In this document: piece after piece, positions 16,538-23,847 of the stretch
Layout: each line of letters opens with the position of its first letter
Numbering within the stretch: the first letter of the stretch is position 1
Source of the DNA: Alteromonadaceae bacterium
Lineage (GTDB): Bacteria; Pseudomonadota; Gammaproteobacteria; Enterobacterales; Alteromonadaceae
Assembly: GCA_014872785.1 (NCBI GenBank)
Contig: WKFJ01000020.1
Coordinates: 23,532-87,531, forward strand
DNA: 64,000 nucleotides
Direction of reading: 5' to 3'
The notes under the pieces: generated by a model
Told to the model about the DNA's origin: nothing
Databases searched by the model: none
What the model saw: the letters and a program-made list of their open reading frames with translations, nothing else
Made by a program: the position numbers and the translations under genes

Positions 16538-16747
16538 TCAGTCTAACTGCCCCATGACATACTCGATGACCTTGGGTCTAGTGTGGTGAAAACCAATCAT
16601 GGACAAACCAGCCATTAGCACTTGCACGCGAAAATCCTTTTCTGACAACCCTTGCAAATGCCTTAACAAGCCTGATTTATCACGTCGCTTGATGAAGTCA
16701 CTCACCTTGGGAACGGACTCGGTAGTATTTCCAAATAGATCGACCAA
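16538..16747 (-). CDS. 69-aa protein of unknown function (TTG start)
   Basis: The only good start is TTG at 16747, which has a perfect AGGAGG 5 nt upstream. Helical and basic (SDFIKRRDKSGLLRHLQGLSEK). It lies 9 nt after the previous stop in the four-gene unit. Confidence 0.6.
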   Translation of the reverse strand: MVDLFGNTTESVPKVSDFIKRRDKSGLLRHLQGLSEKDFRVQVLMAGLSMIGFHHTRPKVIEYVMGQLD

Positions 16748-16756
16748 GTTAACCTC

Positions 16757-17014
16757 CTATAAGTTCTCGCGAGCCCAATTAAAGGCACGCGATGCTTGTT
16801 CAAAAGCAGCAAGTTTCTGCGCAAGATTAGCGAACCCGGCTTTTTCTAGCGCGACGGTATCAACTTCTGGCAAAATGTCGTTTGCCGCCAGTACGAAACC
16901 GTCTTCCAATGCACCGTAGTCGGACTGTGATGCTTCAGCAATATCATTGATATTTAGCGCTTCGATAACGGCAGATTCGGCTGTATCGTGTGGCGTATTC
17001 GGTGGCATAACCAT
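16757..17014 (-). CDS. 85-aa acidic protein of unknown function
   Basis: Ala/Glu-rich and helical, ending FNWARENL. TAGGAG precedes ATG 17014. It begins 11 nt after the stop of the first gene of the unit. Confidence 0.6.
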   Translation of the reverse strand: MVMPPNTPHDTAESAVIEALNINDIAEASQSDYGALEDGFVLAANDILPEVDTVALEKAGFANLAQKLAAFEQASRAFNWARENL

Positions 17015-17025
17015 TGAGCTATCTC

Positions 17026-17448
17026 CTAGTAACCATAAGTGCCATTAACAATGGCTTGATGGACTATCGCGGCGATACGCCAGATATCATCGCGTCCCGA
17101 GAGATATTTGACAGATAGTAGTGGGCGGTAGCAGTTATTTTCGCAATCCTCTACTACCAGCTCTAGTCGATACCCTTCGCATCGGCCTTCACGCGCTAAT
17201 ACTTGCAACTCTCCCTTTGGCAGCTTTGCTTTCTTATCCTGATTCCAAGTATCGAACGACAAATACTCGGCTGCGCCGTAGGCACTGCAGTCGCCCCACT
17301 CTTTTGACATGGGGATTGATTCCAGTACAGCCACAAATTGCTGTTCCAGTTCACCATAGGTACGCTGATCCACATATTCGATTAATCCCGTCGCTTTACC
17401 GTCTTTTAGTTTGGGCTGCTCTATTGTGCTTCTGATTGCTAATTCCAA
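17026..17448 (-). CDS. Protein of unknown function (TTG start)
   Basis: 140 aa from TTG 17448, which has TGAGG 8 nt upstream. An in-frame GTG at 17457 would overlap that ribosome site and is less likely. The product has a strand-rich C-terminal half with four cysteines (ECDCENNC-like cluster). It is the first gene of a four-gene unit behind the promoter at 17479-17515. Confidence 0.58.
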   Translation of the reverse strand: MELAIRSTIEQPKLKDGKATGLIEYVDQRTYGELEQQFVAVLESIPMSKEWGDCSAYGAAEYLSFDTWNQDKKAKLPKGELQVLAREGRCEGYRLELVVEDCENNCYRPLLSVKYLSGRDDIWRIAAIVHQAIVNGTYGY

Positions 17449-17478
17449 AATATACACCTCAGTAATGGAAGTGGTTTT

Positions 17479-17515
17479 ACGATATCAAACTCAACTGGGG
17501 TCGCTACTGACTGGT
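17479..17515 (-). promoter_or_regulatory. Cargo-class promoter for 17448-16016
   Basis: Box ACCAGTCAGTAGCG (17502-17515), 17-nt spacer, -10 TATCGT (17479-17484). The TAG stop of the upstream gene lies inside the box. Confidence 0.72.
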
Positions 17516-17794
17516 ATCCATCACCACTTTGTAACAATCCCCTTTAACACCTTTTCGTCGGGATCTGACTAAGTACCCTAGCGCAACCCCACCCTCACAT
17601 AAGGAGCGAACTTTTGCGATAAGCTCATCTCGATTCAAGTTTTGCCATTCGCTAGACAATTGACCAACCAATTGTCTTACGAACCTGACCGAAGACGGTG
17701 GGTGAATCGACTCTTGGCCATCGTTAGCAAACGACTGGATTAAAAATTTTGTCGGGGAGCGCACGTATGCCGAGTTAGAATCATTTTCCGTCAT
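17504..17794 (-). CDS. 96-aa protein of unknown function
   Basis: A folded-looking core (SVRFVRQLVGQLSSEWQNLN, then ALGYLVRSRRKGVKGDCYKV) resembles a small winged-helix, but this is only a pattern impression. AGGACGG precedes ATG 17794. Own promoter at 17843-17879. Confidence 0.58.
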   Translation of the reverse strand: MTENDSNSAYVRSPTKFLIQSFANDGQESIHPPSSVRFVRQLVGQLSSEWQNLNRDELIAKVRSLCEGGVALGYLVRSRRKGVKGDCYKVVMDTSQ

Positions 17795-17842
17795 ATACCG
17801 TCCTGCTTTATTGTTCCGAAATATGTAGTTGGTTTTACAGTC

Positions 17843-17879
17843 ACAATACTGCTATCGGGGATTTAGGCGACTAAACCGA
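17843..17879 (-). promoter_or_regulatory. Cargo-class promoter for 17504-17794
   Basis: Box TCGGTTTAGTCGCC (17866-17879), 17-nt spacer, -10 TATTGT (17843-17848). The box lies inside the 3-prime coding end of the upstream gene. Confidence 0.65.
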
Positions 17880-18366
17880 CAGGTTGCAAACCAGAACGCT
17901 TGGCTTGCTGATAAACCCATTTGCACGTTGTGGTCATACGAAGGGCGTTTTTGGTTACGAAAAAAGCGTGACCACCAAAGGCATCGAGTCGGGGTCTATC
18001 ACAATCATGACTCGCTTCAATCGCCACATAACCTTCAATATCAAAGTGTTTGAGCAAAAGATGGGTAAACATAGCAGCATTATCAGTGTGCATACTCTCG
18101 TCATGGCTTATCCAAAGCCCACCCGATCCGCGTTCCCAGCTAAATCCGGAATATGCAAACTCAGGATCGTAACCTTCCATTTTCTTCGCAAACCGTTTAG
18201 CCAATCTATAAACACTGCTGTTATAGGCTTTAGCGGCTTTTGTTTTGTGTTTTTTCGTCAAATCCAATTTCTCATCCTCGACACAACTCAACACGCTTAC
18301 TGCAAAATCTAATTGAACGGGGGAAAGTGGAATAATAAAAGAAGCCAAAGTATTGTAAGTCGCCAT
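17863..18366 (-). CDS. Protein of unknown function
   Basis: 167 aa. The middle (YSGFSWERGSGGLWISHDESMHTDNAA) and the C-terminal part (AFGGHAFFVTKNALRMTTTCKWVYQQ) look like a compact alpha/beta domain. AGAGGGCG precedes ATG 18366. Single-gene unit. Not recognised. Confidence 0.6.
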   Translation of the reverse strand: MATYNTLASFIIPLSPVQLDFAVSVLSCVEDEKLDLTKKHKTKAAKAYNSSVYRLAKRFAKKMEGYDPEFAYSGFSWERGSGGLWISHDESMHTDNAAMFTHLLLKHFDIEGYVAIEASHDCDRPRLDAFGGHAFFVTKNALRMTTTCKWVYQQAKRSGLQPVGLVA

Positions 18367-18398
18367 CGTATGCGCCCTCTGTTGTGTTTGATAGCTTC

Positions 18399-18435
18399 AG
18401 AATAAACAAGGAGGGGAATGACGCGACTTGATGGT
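18399..18435 (-). promoter_or_regulatory. Cargo-class promoter for 17863-18366
   Basis: Box ACCATCAAGTCGCG (18422-18435), a full consensus match, 17-nt spacer, -10 TATTCT (18399-18404). Confidence 0.8.
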
Positions 18436-18462
18436 TTCGGTGGTTACCATTCCATAAAATCT

Positions 18463-18479
18463 ATGTCCAAGACGGACAA
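18463..18479. promoter_or_regulatory. TGTC-N7-GACAA palindrome
   Basis: ATGTC-CAAGACG-GACAA, 27 bp upstream of the 18422 box. It belongs to the recurring 17-bp dyad family. Confidence 0.5.
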
Positions 18480-18561
18480 TTAGAAGAGCCGTCTTTTGAT
18501 GATATCAATGCTCAGAGATTGATAACGGCAGAGCAATATAATGGCACAACTCCCTCCTCGG

Positions 18562-19461
18562 CTAGGGTTGCTCTGCAAGAGCTTTTTCTATCTGTCGCTG
18601 TTCGTTTGTTGCTTGTTTATCGTAATTGATATCCATAAGTAACGAATAGCCCGCATAAAATGGCGAATAGGGCGAAATCGGCGGTTCAGCCAAGGAGATA
18701 TACAAGTAAAACGAACGAGGACAGAAAAACCTATCGCCAGTGCCATTGGTAGGTGTTGTTGACGGTTGGTGTGTTATGGTTAGCCGAGCTACGTGACGGC
18801 CAATGTCATCATCTGACACTACAACGTTTGCTTTTTCGTGCAGTAGACAATCTTTTGCGATGTAGTTTTCTATCGAATCTAATGAAAAACCCGGCAACGT
18901 AGGTTCATAGGTTTCAAACTGATGCGGGGTGATACTCTTCACATGCGCAAGGTTATCCAGGCGGGTTTGCTCTTGGCTCACGAATTTAATTATCAGGGTT
19001 ATCCAGAACACACAGAACATGATGGCAGGCAGGAATATGTGCACCCCAACCCTGCGGGCGCCTTCTCGAATATAAACTGCTAAGAGCGATAGCAGTGATA
19101 ATGTAAACCAAACAAGCGACAACCGATTGTCATCTTGTTCGGTGGCAGCTATCAACGACACAAACGTGATGCACCACAGATACCAATATTTTGAAAATCC
19201 GATGAGCGGCTCTTTGGGGGCGCTAGTGTCTGAACCGTCTTGTTGTGCCTCGCTTTGGAGAGTTTCATCTACCAGTAAGCTTTGCCTGTCCACATCAAAC
19301 AATTGCGCGACGCTTATGAGAGTGGCTTCACTGACGCGGTTGCCCCGCTCCAAATTTTGCCACGTGCGCTCACTTAAACCAGCAACCGTCGCGGCCTGAT
19401 ATTGGCTTAATCCTCTTTCCTTTCTTAATCTTACGATGGTTTCTCTGTCGACTACTGACAT
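18562..19461 (-). CDS. Membrane-tethered XRE-type transcription regulator
   Basis: 299 aa. XRE helix-turn-helix at residues 8-62 (RKERGLSQYQAATVAGLSERTWQNLERGN). Three or four membrane helices follow (about 90-165), then a C-terminal domain of about 120 residues that would lie outside the cytoplasm if the helix count is odd. The architecture suggests a one-component sensor that binds DNA from the membrane. It has a sigma70-like promoter rather than the cargo box. Confidence 0.75.
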   Translation of the reverse strand: MSVVDRETIVRLRKERGLSQYQAATVAGLSERTWQNLERGNRVSEATLISVAQLFDVDRQSLLVDETLQSEAQQDGSDTSAPKEPLIGFSKYWYLWCITFVSLIAATEQDDNRLSLVWFTLSLLSLLAVYIREGARRVGVHIFLPAIMFCVFWITLIIKFVSQEQTRLDNLAHVKSITPHQFETYEPTLPGFSLDSIENYIAKDCLLHEKANVVVSDDDIGRHVARLTITHQPSTTPTNGTGDRFFCPRSFYLYISLAEPPISPYSPFYAGYSLLMDINYDKQATNEQRQIEKALAEQP

Positions 19462-19487
19462 GGTAAAAATACCTTTAATCTTGGATG

Positions 19488-19515
19488 GCTATATCTATAC
19501 CCTAAGCACTGTCTA
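19488..19515 (-). promoter_or_regulatory. Sigma70-like promoter of the 18562 regulator
   Basis: TAGACA (19510-19515), 16-nt spacer, TATAGC (19488-19493). It lacks the cargo-class box, consistent with separate control of the regulator gene. Confidence 0.5.
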
Positions 19516-19591
19516 TAAACCCACGAATCCAAGGCGCAATCCAGACGCAACAGCACGCAGCATAAATGTGACTACCGTTCATCAAATGGCA

Positions 19592-19882
19592 TTACGACGC
19601 TGGTGGGTGTTGATGAATATTACCAAATACTTCTAAATCGGATTGGCAGTACTGCTCCATTGAGCGCCAATCGTGAATGCCATCCTTCCAATACTTGCCG
19701 ATAGTAAATGTCCCATTTTCAAAATGGACGGTGGCGATAATCTCCTCCTCGTATTCGCTGTGATAAGCCTTGAGTGTATCCCCTTCAAATATGGGTTGAT
19801 CATTTTTATCTACACCGCCAAAGCCGCGCATTACGACCGCGCCTAATATAGGCTCAACAACCTCACCCATCTCTAGTCGCAA
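19592..19882 (-). CDS. YopX-family protein, C-terminal part (TTG start)
   Basis: 96 aa. FGGVDKNDQPIFEGDTLKAY, then ATVHFENGTFTIG, and a C-terminal DLEVFGNIHQHP match the YopX family (EGD motif, beta barrel, terminal GNI). The family is common in phages and mobile elements; its function is unknown. It begins with TTG at 19882, preceded by GAAGG. The N-terminal YopX half is in a different frame just upstream (19873-19992), so the gene looks split, with possible translational coupling through the 10-nt overlap. Confidence 0.7.
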   Translation of the reverse strand: MRLEMGEVVEPILGAVVMRGFGGVDKNDQPIFEGDTLKAYHSEYEEEIIATVHFENGTFTIGKYWKDGIHDWRSMEQYCQSDLEVFGNIHQHPPAS

Positions 19883-19992
19883 TCCATACCTTCACGGTAA
19901 GCACGACCATCGGGCGTTACAAAAACACCTTCTGTGAGCATCTCGTTTGTCGAAGGAATGTATACGCGAAAAAGTGGAGAAGTGACTGACAT
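19873..19992 (-). CDS. YopX-family protein, N-terminal part (split gene)
   Basis: 39 aa starting MSVTSPLFRVYIPSTNEM and ending in a TAG inside the next start region. FRVYIPSTNEM and FVTPDGRAY correspond to the usual YopX opening (FRAWD ... GxxY). AAGGAACTGCC precedes ATG 19992. A -1 frame change near the overlap would join it to 19592-19882 as a normal-length YopX protein. Confidence 0.6.
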   Translation of the reverse strand: MSVTSPLFRVYIPSTNEMLTEGVFVTPDGRAYREGMDCD

Positions 19993-20027
19993 GGCAGTTC
20001 CTTATTAAGTAATCATTAGGTAGAAAA

Positions 20028-20064
20028 AGGATACGATAGTTGATGATGAGCACTACTGAATCGC
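20028..20064 (-). promoter_or_regulatory. Cargo-class promoter for the YopX-like pair
   Basis: Box GCGATTCAGTAGTG (20051-20064), 17-nt spacer, -10 TATCCT (20028-20033). Eight of twelve fixed box positions match. Confidence 0.55.
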
Positions 20065-20102
20065 GCTCAACAAGACAACCAAACTGAAAGCTCACCCCGA
20101 AA

Positions 20103-20148
20103 CTGATTAAGTCAGATAGAAAAACATTTTCTATGTGATTTAAGTCAC
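20103..20148. promoter_or_regulatory. Three adjacent palindromes before a + strand gene
   Basis: CTGATTAAGTCAG (20103-20115), ATAGAAAA-ACA-TTTTCTAT (20116-20134) and GTGATTTAAGTCAC (20135-20148) lie end to end, 5-50 nt before the ribosome site of the 20160 gene. The first and third share the GATT(T)AAGTCA core, so they look like paired operator sites around a central dyad. Confidence 0.6.
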
Positions 20149-20159
20149 TGTAAGGAGAT

Positions 20160-20312
20160 ATGGAAAATTCCCGTGCTTGGGGAATTTACACGTCCTTTCC
20201 TGACAGCGAAGCGAGAAAAGTCCCGCTACGCAATTCACCCCAACGGTCAGAACCTTTCGATGCCGTCTTGGTCTCTATCAAAATTGCTTATGAGATTACA
20301 TCCTCCGCTTAA
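20160..20312 (+). CDS. 50-aa protein with a perfect ribosome site
   Basis: ATG 20160 has AAGGAGAT immediately upstream and the frame runs to TAA 20310-20312. The product begins MENSRAWGIYTSFPDSEARK and ends IKIAYEITSSA. It is on the + strand, against its neighbours, and lies behind three palindromes at 20103-20148. It could be a small regulator or antitoxin, but the sequence gives no family. It converges on the gene at 20318. Confidence 0.5.
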   Translation: MENSRAWGIYTSFPDSEARKVPLRNSPQRSEPFDAVLVSIKIAYEITSSA

Positions 20313-20317
20313 GCGAT

Positions 20318-20686
20318 TTAGCGAAACGCTTGAACATTATCGTAATGATTGCTTATTGTGCTAAGCGCATTGAATAACGCTTTCGATTCTTCTTGCTTCT
20401 CCTTGCCCTCTGTGGTGCGCTTATCGGCTTTACCAAGTTTGTTGGCCAGCATCTCCACGCGGGTTTTGCTGACAACAAGTGTGTCGCTGGACTGCTTCGC
20501 TTTTTTGACGATGGCCTCTTGCACAAATAAGCTCAATTCTACCTGCTTCAAAAAGCTACATATTTCTTCCAGCTGAGTGATATCGAACTGAGACAGCGAA
20601 CCCTCAAGCTTCGCTAATAGCTGCGTTCTACGCTCTTGCTCAATGGAAAAATCGTTATCAAATTCCTTTGAAGTTGTGGCTGCCAT
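20318..20686 (-). CDS. Coiled-coil protein of unknown function
   Basis: 122 aa from ATG 20686. The frame is open to 20887, but that region contains the promoter, and ATG 20686 is the first start on the mRNA, with AGTAGG upstream. Long helices rich in Lys/Glu/Leu (QERRTQLLAKLEGSLSQFD, then ADKRTTEGKEKQEESKALF) suggest a coiled coil. Confidence 0.6.
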   Translation of the reverse strand: MAATTSKEFDNDFSIEQERRTQLLAKLEGSLSQFDITQLEEICSFLKQVELSLFVQEAIVKKAKQSSDTLVVSKTRVEMLANKLGKADKRTTEGKEKQEESKALFNALSTISNHYDNVQAFR

Positions 20687-20722
20687 TGCTTTATACCTAC
20701 TGTGTTTGGTTGATTTGAATTC

Positions 20723-20759
20723 AGAATAGCCAATAAAGAGATTGAGGCGACTTGATGGT
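20723..20759 (-). promoter_or_regulatory. Cargo-class promoter for 20318-20686
   Basis: Box ACCATCAAGTCGCC (20746-20759), 17-nt spacer, -10 TATTCT (20723-20728). It sets the start of the downstream gene. Confidence 0.78.
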
Positions 20760-20771
20760 ATGAAACAAGAG

Positions 20772-21062
20772 TTATAATCTCGACTCTGCACGTGCCAACG
20801 CGCGCCATTTTTTGGCAATAAATCGCTTAATTTCGGGACAATTGTATGCACGCGCAGTCTCAGACCAGTATTCAAGCCCTCCGGCAAAAGTCCCTGATTG
20901 GCAGGCCGCCATTAACTCTTGGCACTGTTTTTCTGTGCCTAACCCGTCTATTAACAGCAAATATTCAGACCTAGCCCGAACTCCTGATATCGAACTTGTT
21001 CCCTTAAAAATAAACGCAAGTAACGCGAATTTGATTTGAATCTGAAGGAAGATAAACGACAT
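20772..21062 (-). CDS. Exported small protein of unknown function
   Basis: 96 aa from ATG 21062; ATG 21074 is an alternative. The N-terminus (MSFIFLQIQIKFALLAFIFKG) looks like a signal anchor. The C-terminal part contains two cysteines in helical context (EKQCQELMAACQSG). Ribosome site weak. Promoter not clear. Confidence 0.5.
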   Translation of the reverse strand: MSFIFLQIQIKFALLAFIFKGTSSISGVRARSEYLLLIDGLGTEKQCQELMAACQSGTFAGGLEYWSETARAYNCPEIKRFIAKKWRALARAESRL

Positions 21063-21180
21063 GGTGACTCGCATAACAAGATAATGAATAGGGTCATCAT
21101 CTCAACAAGCCCGAATGGCGTAATTAAATGGGGCACGACACCACCTAGATGTCACGCACTAACCATACGGTGTTAGCGTT

Positions 21181-21460
21181 CTAGTAAGCTCCTTCACGAC
21201 CAATCACACACAGATTTGCCTCTTTATCGAGCAAAAAGTACATATAACACATCGCAAAATCATCAAAGCGCCCATGACAAGTCGTGTATTGGTCAGAGAT
21301 AACCAAATCATATCCGGTAGGACAACTGGGTAAAAAACGATATTCTGAGGCACTGCGGCAACGGCCATCAGCAATCTCCCAAGCCCCTTGCGGGCAATAT
21401 GAATCGGTTTGCTTGAATAAATTGCAAATACCATAGCGATAGTAAAAACGATGTTCTCAT
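21181..21460 (-). pseudogene. Frameshifted Cys-rich exported protein gene
   Basis: From ATG 21460, with GAGGAG upstream, the first frame gives a signal-peptide-like MRTSFLLSLWYLQFIQA and stops after 31 codons. The +1 frame then reads a plausible Cys-rich mature protein (SYCPQGAWEIADGRCRSASE ... CHGRFDDFAMCYMYF) to the TAG at 21181. A single-base indel in the leader region would restore one protein of about 92 aa. The promoter at 21489-21525 is intact. It could be a real pseudogene, a sequence error or recoding. Confidence 0.5.
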
Positions 21461-21488
21461 AGTTCGCTCCTCGATAACTGATATGGCA

Positions 21489-21525
21489 AGCTTACTGGCT
21501 ATCGCATATCGCGCTACTGGAGCGT
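21489..21525 (-). promoter_or_regulatory. Cargo-class promoter for 21181-21460
   Basis: Box ACGCTCCAGTAGCG (21512-21525), 17-nt spacer, -10 TAAGCT (21489-21494). Confidence 0.62.
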
Positions 21526-21595
21526 GAAGAACGGGCGAATGATATGTGCATCTTCTCTAGGTGCTATAAGTATTCGCAAACCGTTCAAAGACAGA

Positions 21596-21901
21596 CTATT
21601 GAAAATACTCAGCTAACGAATAAATCAGTCCTTGCTGATATAAGCTGGTGCCATTTTCAAGCGCTGACATTTGAGACAACGTAAGACTGGCGATAACTAA
21701 ATAGGTTACAAGTGACGCATACATCACAAGCGCGGCAGGAAATCGATACTGTGCGGACAGCTCAAGTTCCCGAACAACACTAACCACAAGCAAGCTAGGT
21801 ACAGCTAAAAACGCCGCTGCATGCGCATCTAGCGCGATGAACAGACAAGCCAATGCAGCATAACCCGCGATATACCGCACGATGGGTAAGGACTTTTTCA
21901 T
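21596..21901 (-). CDS. Small polytopic membrane protein
   Basis: 101 aa with about four hydrophobic stretches (8-26, 28-44, 56-76 and a weak one near the end). AAAGGGAAT lies about 9-12 nt before ATG 21901. It follows the XRE gene 21979-22257 by 77 nt and may be cotranscribed with it. Function unknown. Confidence 0.58.
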   Translation of the reverse strand: MKKSLPIVRYIAGYAALACLFIALDAHAAAFLAVPSLLVVSVVRELELSAQYRFPAALVMYASLVTYLVIASLTLSQMSALENGTSLYQQGLIYSLAEYFQ

Positions 21902-21978
21902 ATGATATTAAATTCCCTTTTTGTCCTGGCTAATTCACACTGCTTCTGCGGCGCATTTTGCCACCTCGTGAGGCGGCG

Positions 21979-22257
21979 TTAGCCCAAAATATACCATCCC
22001 AAGAATAACAGTGCAGCGACGAACAACAACACCCAAGACGTGAACGAGACGGGGCTGTCGTCGTGGTCATAGGACAGCTGCGCGATCAACGCATCGCGAT
22101 AGTTAGCCGGCGCTCCGTCTTCCTCCCACTGTAAAATTGTCGCCTCAGATACCGCCATGCGCTTGGCAAATTGCGCAATGCTTAACCCGCACTTTTCTCG
22201 TAGTCGTTTAATAGTATCTGGAGAAAGAACGTCTGCAGACGTTGACGTAACAGGCAT
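21979..22257 (-). CDS. Small XRE regulator with a C-terminal membrane anchor
   Basis: 92 aa from ATG 22257, which has AGAGG 8 nt upstream; the longer frame from 22287 overlaps the previous gene. Residues 14-60 are an XRE helix-turn-helix (IKRLREKCGLSIAQFAKRMAVSEATILQWE). The C-terminal 18 residues (WVLLFVAALLFLGWYILG) are one membrane helix. It is a tail-anchored DNA-binding protein, the third XRE-plus-membrane protein of the window. Confidence 0.72.
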   Translation of the reverse strand: MPVTSTSADVLSPDTIKRLREKCGLSIAQFAKRMAVSEATILQWEEDGAPANYRDALIAQLSYDHDDSPVSFTSWVLLFVAALLFLGWYILG

Positions 22258-22270
22258 TTCAAAAACCTCT

Positions 22271-22516
22271 TTAACAGTAAAGCTCAATCGCGCTCAGTTG
22301 TTTATTGTTAACCAGCGCTGGGGATAACGTCTGGGACTCAAATAGTCGGTAGAAATTATCTTCTTCACCACTTAATTTCAATTCGTCCAAGTCAACCCAC
22401 ACGACAGCACCTAAATTGCGCTCAGACAACGCATCGCCATCTGACAGCAAGCTGGTGACGTCATCCAATATTACACTGGATACTTTGAGCCTTGCCGCTT
22501 TAATCACTTTTAACAT
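22271..22516 (-). CDS. 81-aa protein of unknown function
   Basis: Starts MLKVIKAARLKVSSVILDDV, mixed alpha/beta, no membrane segment. AAGGTGCATCA precedes the ATG. It lies 13 nt before the XRE gene 21979-22257 in the same unit and could be its partner. Confidence 0.58.
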   Translation of the reverse strand: MLKVIKAARLKVSSVILDDVTSLLSDGDALSERNLGAVVWVDLDELKLSGEEDNFYRLFESQTLSPALVNNKQLSAIELYC

Positions 22517-22549
22517 TGATGCACCTTACTTGGTTGATAATCCGAAGTC

Positions 22550-22586
22550 AGTGTCGCAAGAAACCTGTTCTGCGCCACTGTATGGC
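22550..22586 (-). promoter_or_regulatory. Cargo-class promoter for 22516-21979
   Basis: Box GCCATACAGTGGCG (22573-22586), 17-nt spacer, -10 GACACT (22550-22555). Confidence 0.65.
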
Positions 22587-22677
22587 CAATGTCATTAGTC
22601 TACGCAATCGAGCGGTCTGATCGGGAGGCTAGAAGCGGGTTATTACCCCACTCTAGCGCACATAATCATAAAAAACG

Positions 22678-23250
22678 CTAGTGAGAGTCGGCAATAGGAA
22701 GTGTATTGATAAGCGAGCCAATGGTCACATTCAGTAGCGTGACATAAGCATTACCAAGCCCGAATTGTTCTGCGCAAGCAAAGTAGTTCTCTGCGATGTC
22801 TGTTTTGCCTTTTTCACTAAAGATAGCCGTGATGATAGGCAACATGATAGCGCCTCTTTGGACAAATGTCGGGCAATGAATGTCCGATGGCAATGGTATT
22901 GGCAACCCTTTAAAAGATTCAAACTGCTTATCAAAATGCATGCGCTGTGCTGCTGTGCTTTCCATGCAACCATCGACGTCTTGGATAACCCCCGCCTCAA
23001 AACTGATCAGCAGCTGTAAAAAGGCGTTTAATCCAAAATCATTAACATACTCCACCAGTCCGTGGAGTTTGTTGGTCTTTTCGCACATGGCCAACATCGT
23101 ACACATATCCAAAAAAAACCAAGGTGCCATGTCAGCAAATGACAATGAGGGAGTGTCTGCGGGTGAAATGGGGGCATATCTGGCCATTTCTTTTTCAAGT
23201 GCACTTTGCACACCACCAGATAACACTAAATTTTCATCAAGAAATTCCAT
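22678..23250 (-). CDS. Protein of unknown function
   Basis: 190 aa, helical, with hydrophobic patches (WFFLDMCTMLAMC, AFLQLLISFEAG) that look like buried helices rather than membrane spans. AAGGACGT precedes ATG 23250. It is the last gene of the unit 24330-22678. Not recognised. Confidence 0.6.
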   Translation of the reverse strand: MEFLDENLVLSGGVQSALEKEMARYAPISPADTPSLSFADMAPWFFLDMCTMLAMCEKTNKLHGLVEYVNDFGLNAFLQLLISFEAGVIQDVDGCMESTAAQRMHFDKQFESFKGLPIPLPSDIHCPTFVQRGAIMLPIITAIFSEKGKTDIAENYFACAEQFGLGNAYVTLLNVTIGSLINTLPIADSH

Positions 23251-23290
23251 ACGTCCTTACCTTATTCCACACAAACGTTGATGATCACCG

Positions 23291-23590
23291 TCATCTTAGA
23301 TTTGATATTTTATCACGCACGTAGATGACTACAAAGAGCCCAGCACCACTGCCAAGCAACCACAGTAACTGAATAAGCAGATATTCGGGAAATGCCCCTA
23401 GCGTAAACCAATCATCAACACCGAATAAGCGATGCGCTGTGGGCTGATGCTGTGCCGGGAATGCTGCATAGCCCACGAGCATGATAATCACTACCGCCCG
23501 TATCTGCCATGTGCGTTTATTAGTAAAAGCCAGCATCAATCCGAAGCAAACCAACACGGCAGCAAAAGGTACCAAGAAAAACGGCAACAT
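23291..23590 (-). CDS. Small membrane protein
   Basis: 99 aa with three hydrophobic helices (about 2-22, 30-44, 70-92). Its ATG shares a base with the TGA of the DUF4314-type gene (TGATG), so translation is coupled. Function unknown. Confidence 0.62.
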   Translation of the reverse strand: MLPFFLVPFAAVLVCFGLMLAFTNKRTWQIRAVVIIMLVGYAAFPAQHQPTAHRLFGVDDWFTLGAFPEYLLIQLLWLLGSGAGLFVVIYVRDKISNLR

Positions 23591-23838
23591 CAACGCACTA
23601 CCTCAAATTTATCAGTACCGACAATCACATTGAGCGAGCGATTAATCTCCCATTGGACAATCAAGCTACCCGCATCATCAACGTCCACCACCTTGCCCAG
23701 CGTGCCACTTGGAATAGGATCTGGATCGCCAGGCATTGCCAATAACCGGATAGTGACGCCAGTATAACGCTCACGCCATGCTAAAACTTGAACACGAGAA
23801 GGCGCGGCATTTTTTTCAGATAATCGTTCAATCATCAT
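23590..23838 (-). CDS. DUF4314-like small protein
   Basis: 82 aa. The core RLLAMPGDPDPIPSGTLGKV followed by VDDAGSLIVQWE and VIVGTDKFEV matches the DUF4314 pattern (MxxDPxPIPxGTxGxVxxVDDAG). Members are small SH3-like barrels often found in mobile elements; their role is unknown. AGGAGAG precedes the ATG. It is coupled to the membrane protein downstream. Confidence 0.75.
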   Translation of the reverse strand: MMIERLSEKNAAPSRVQVLAWRERYTGVTIRLLAMPGDPDPIPSGTLGKVVDVDDAGSLIVQWEINRSLNVIVGTDKFEVVR

Positions 23839-23847
23839 TCAGCTCTC

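Noticed and set aside
18436..18610. Plus-strand open frame reading KIYVQDGQLEEPSFDDINAQ
   Set aside because: It looks protein-like but has no start codon with a ribosome site and runs into the antisense of the 18562 gene. It could be a gene remnant; not called.
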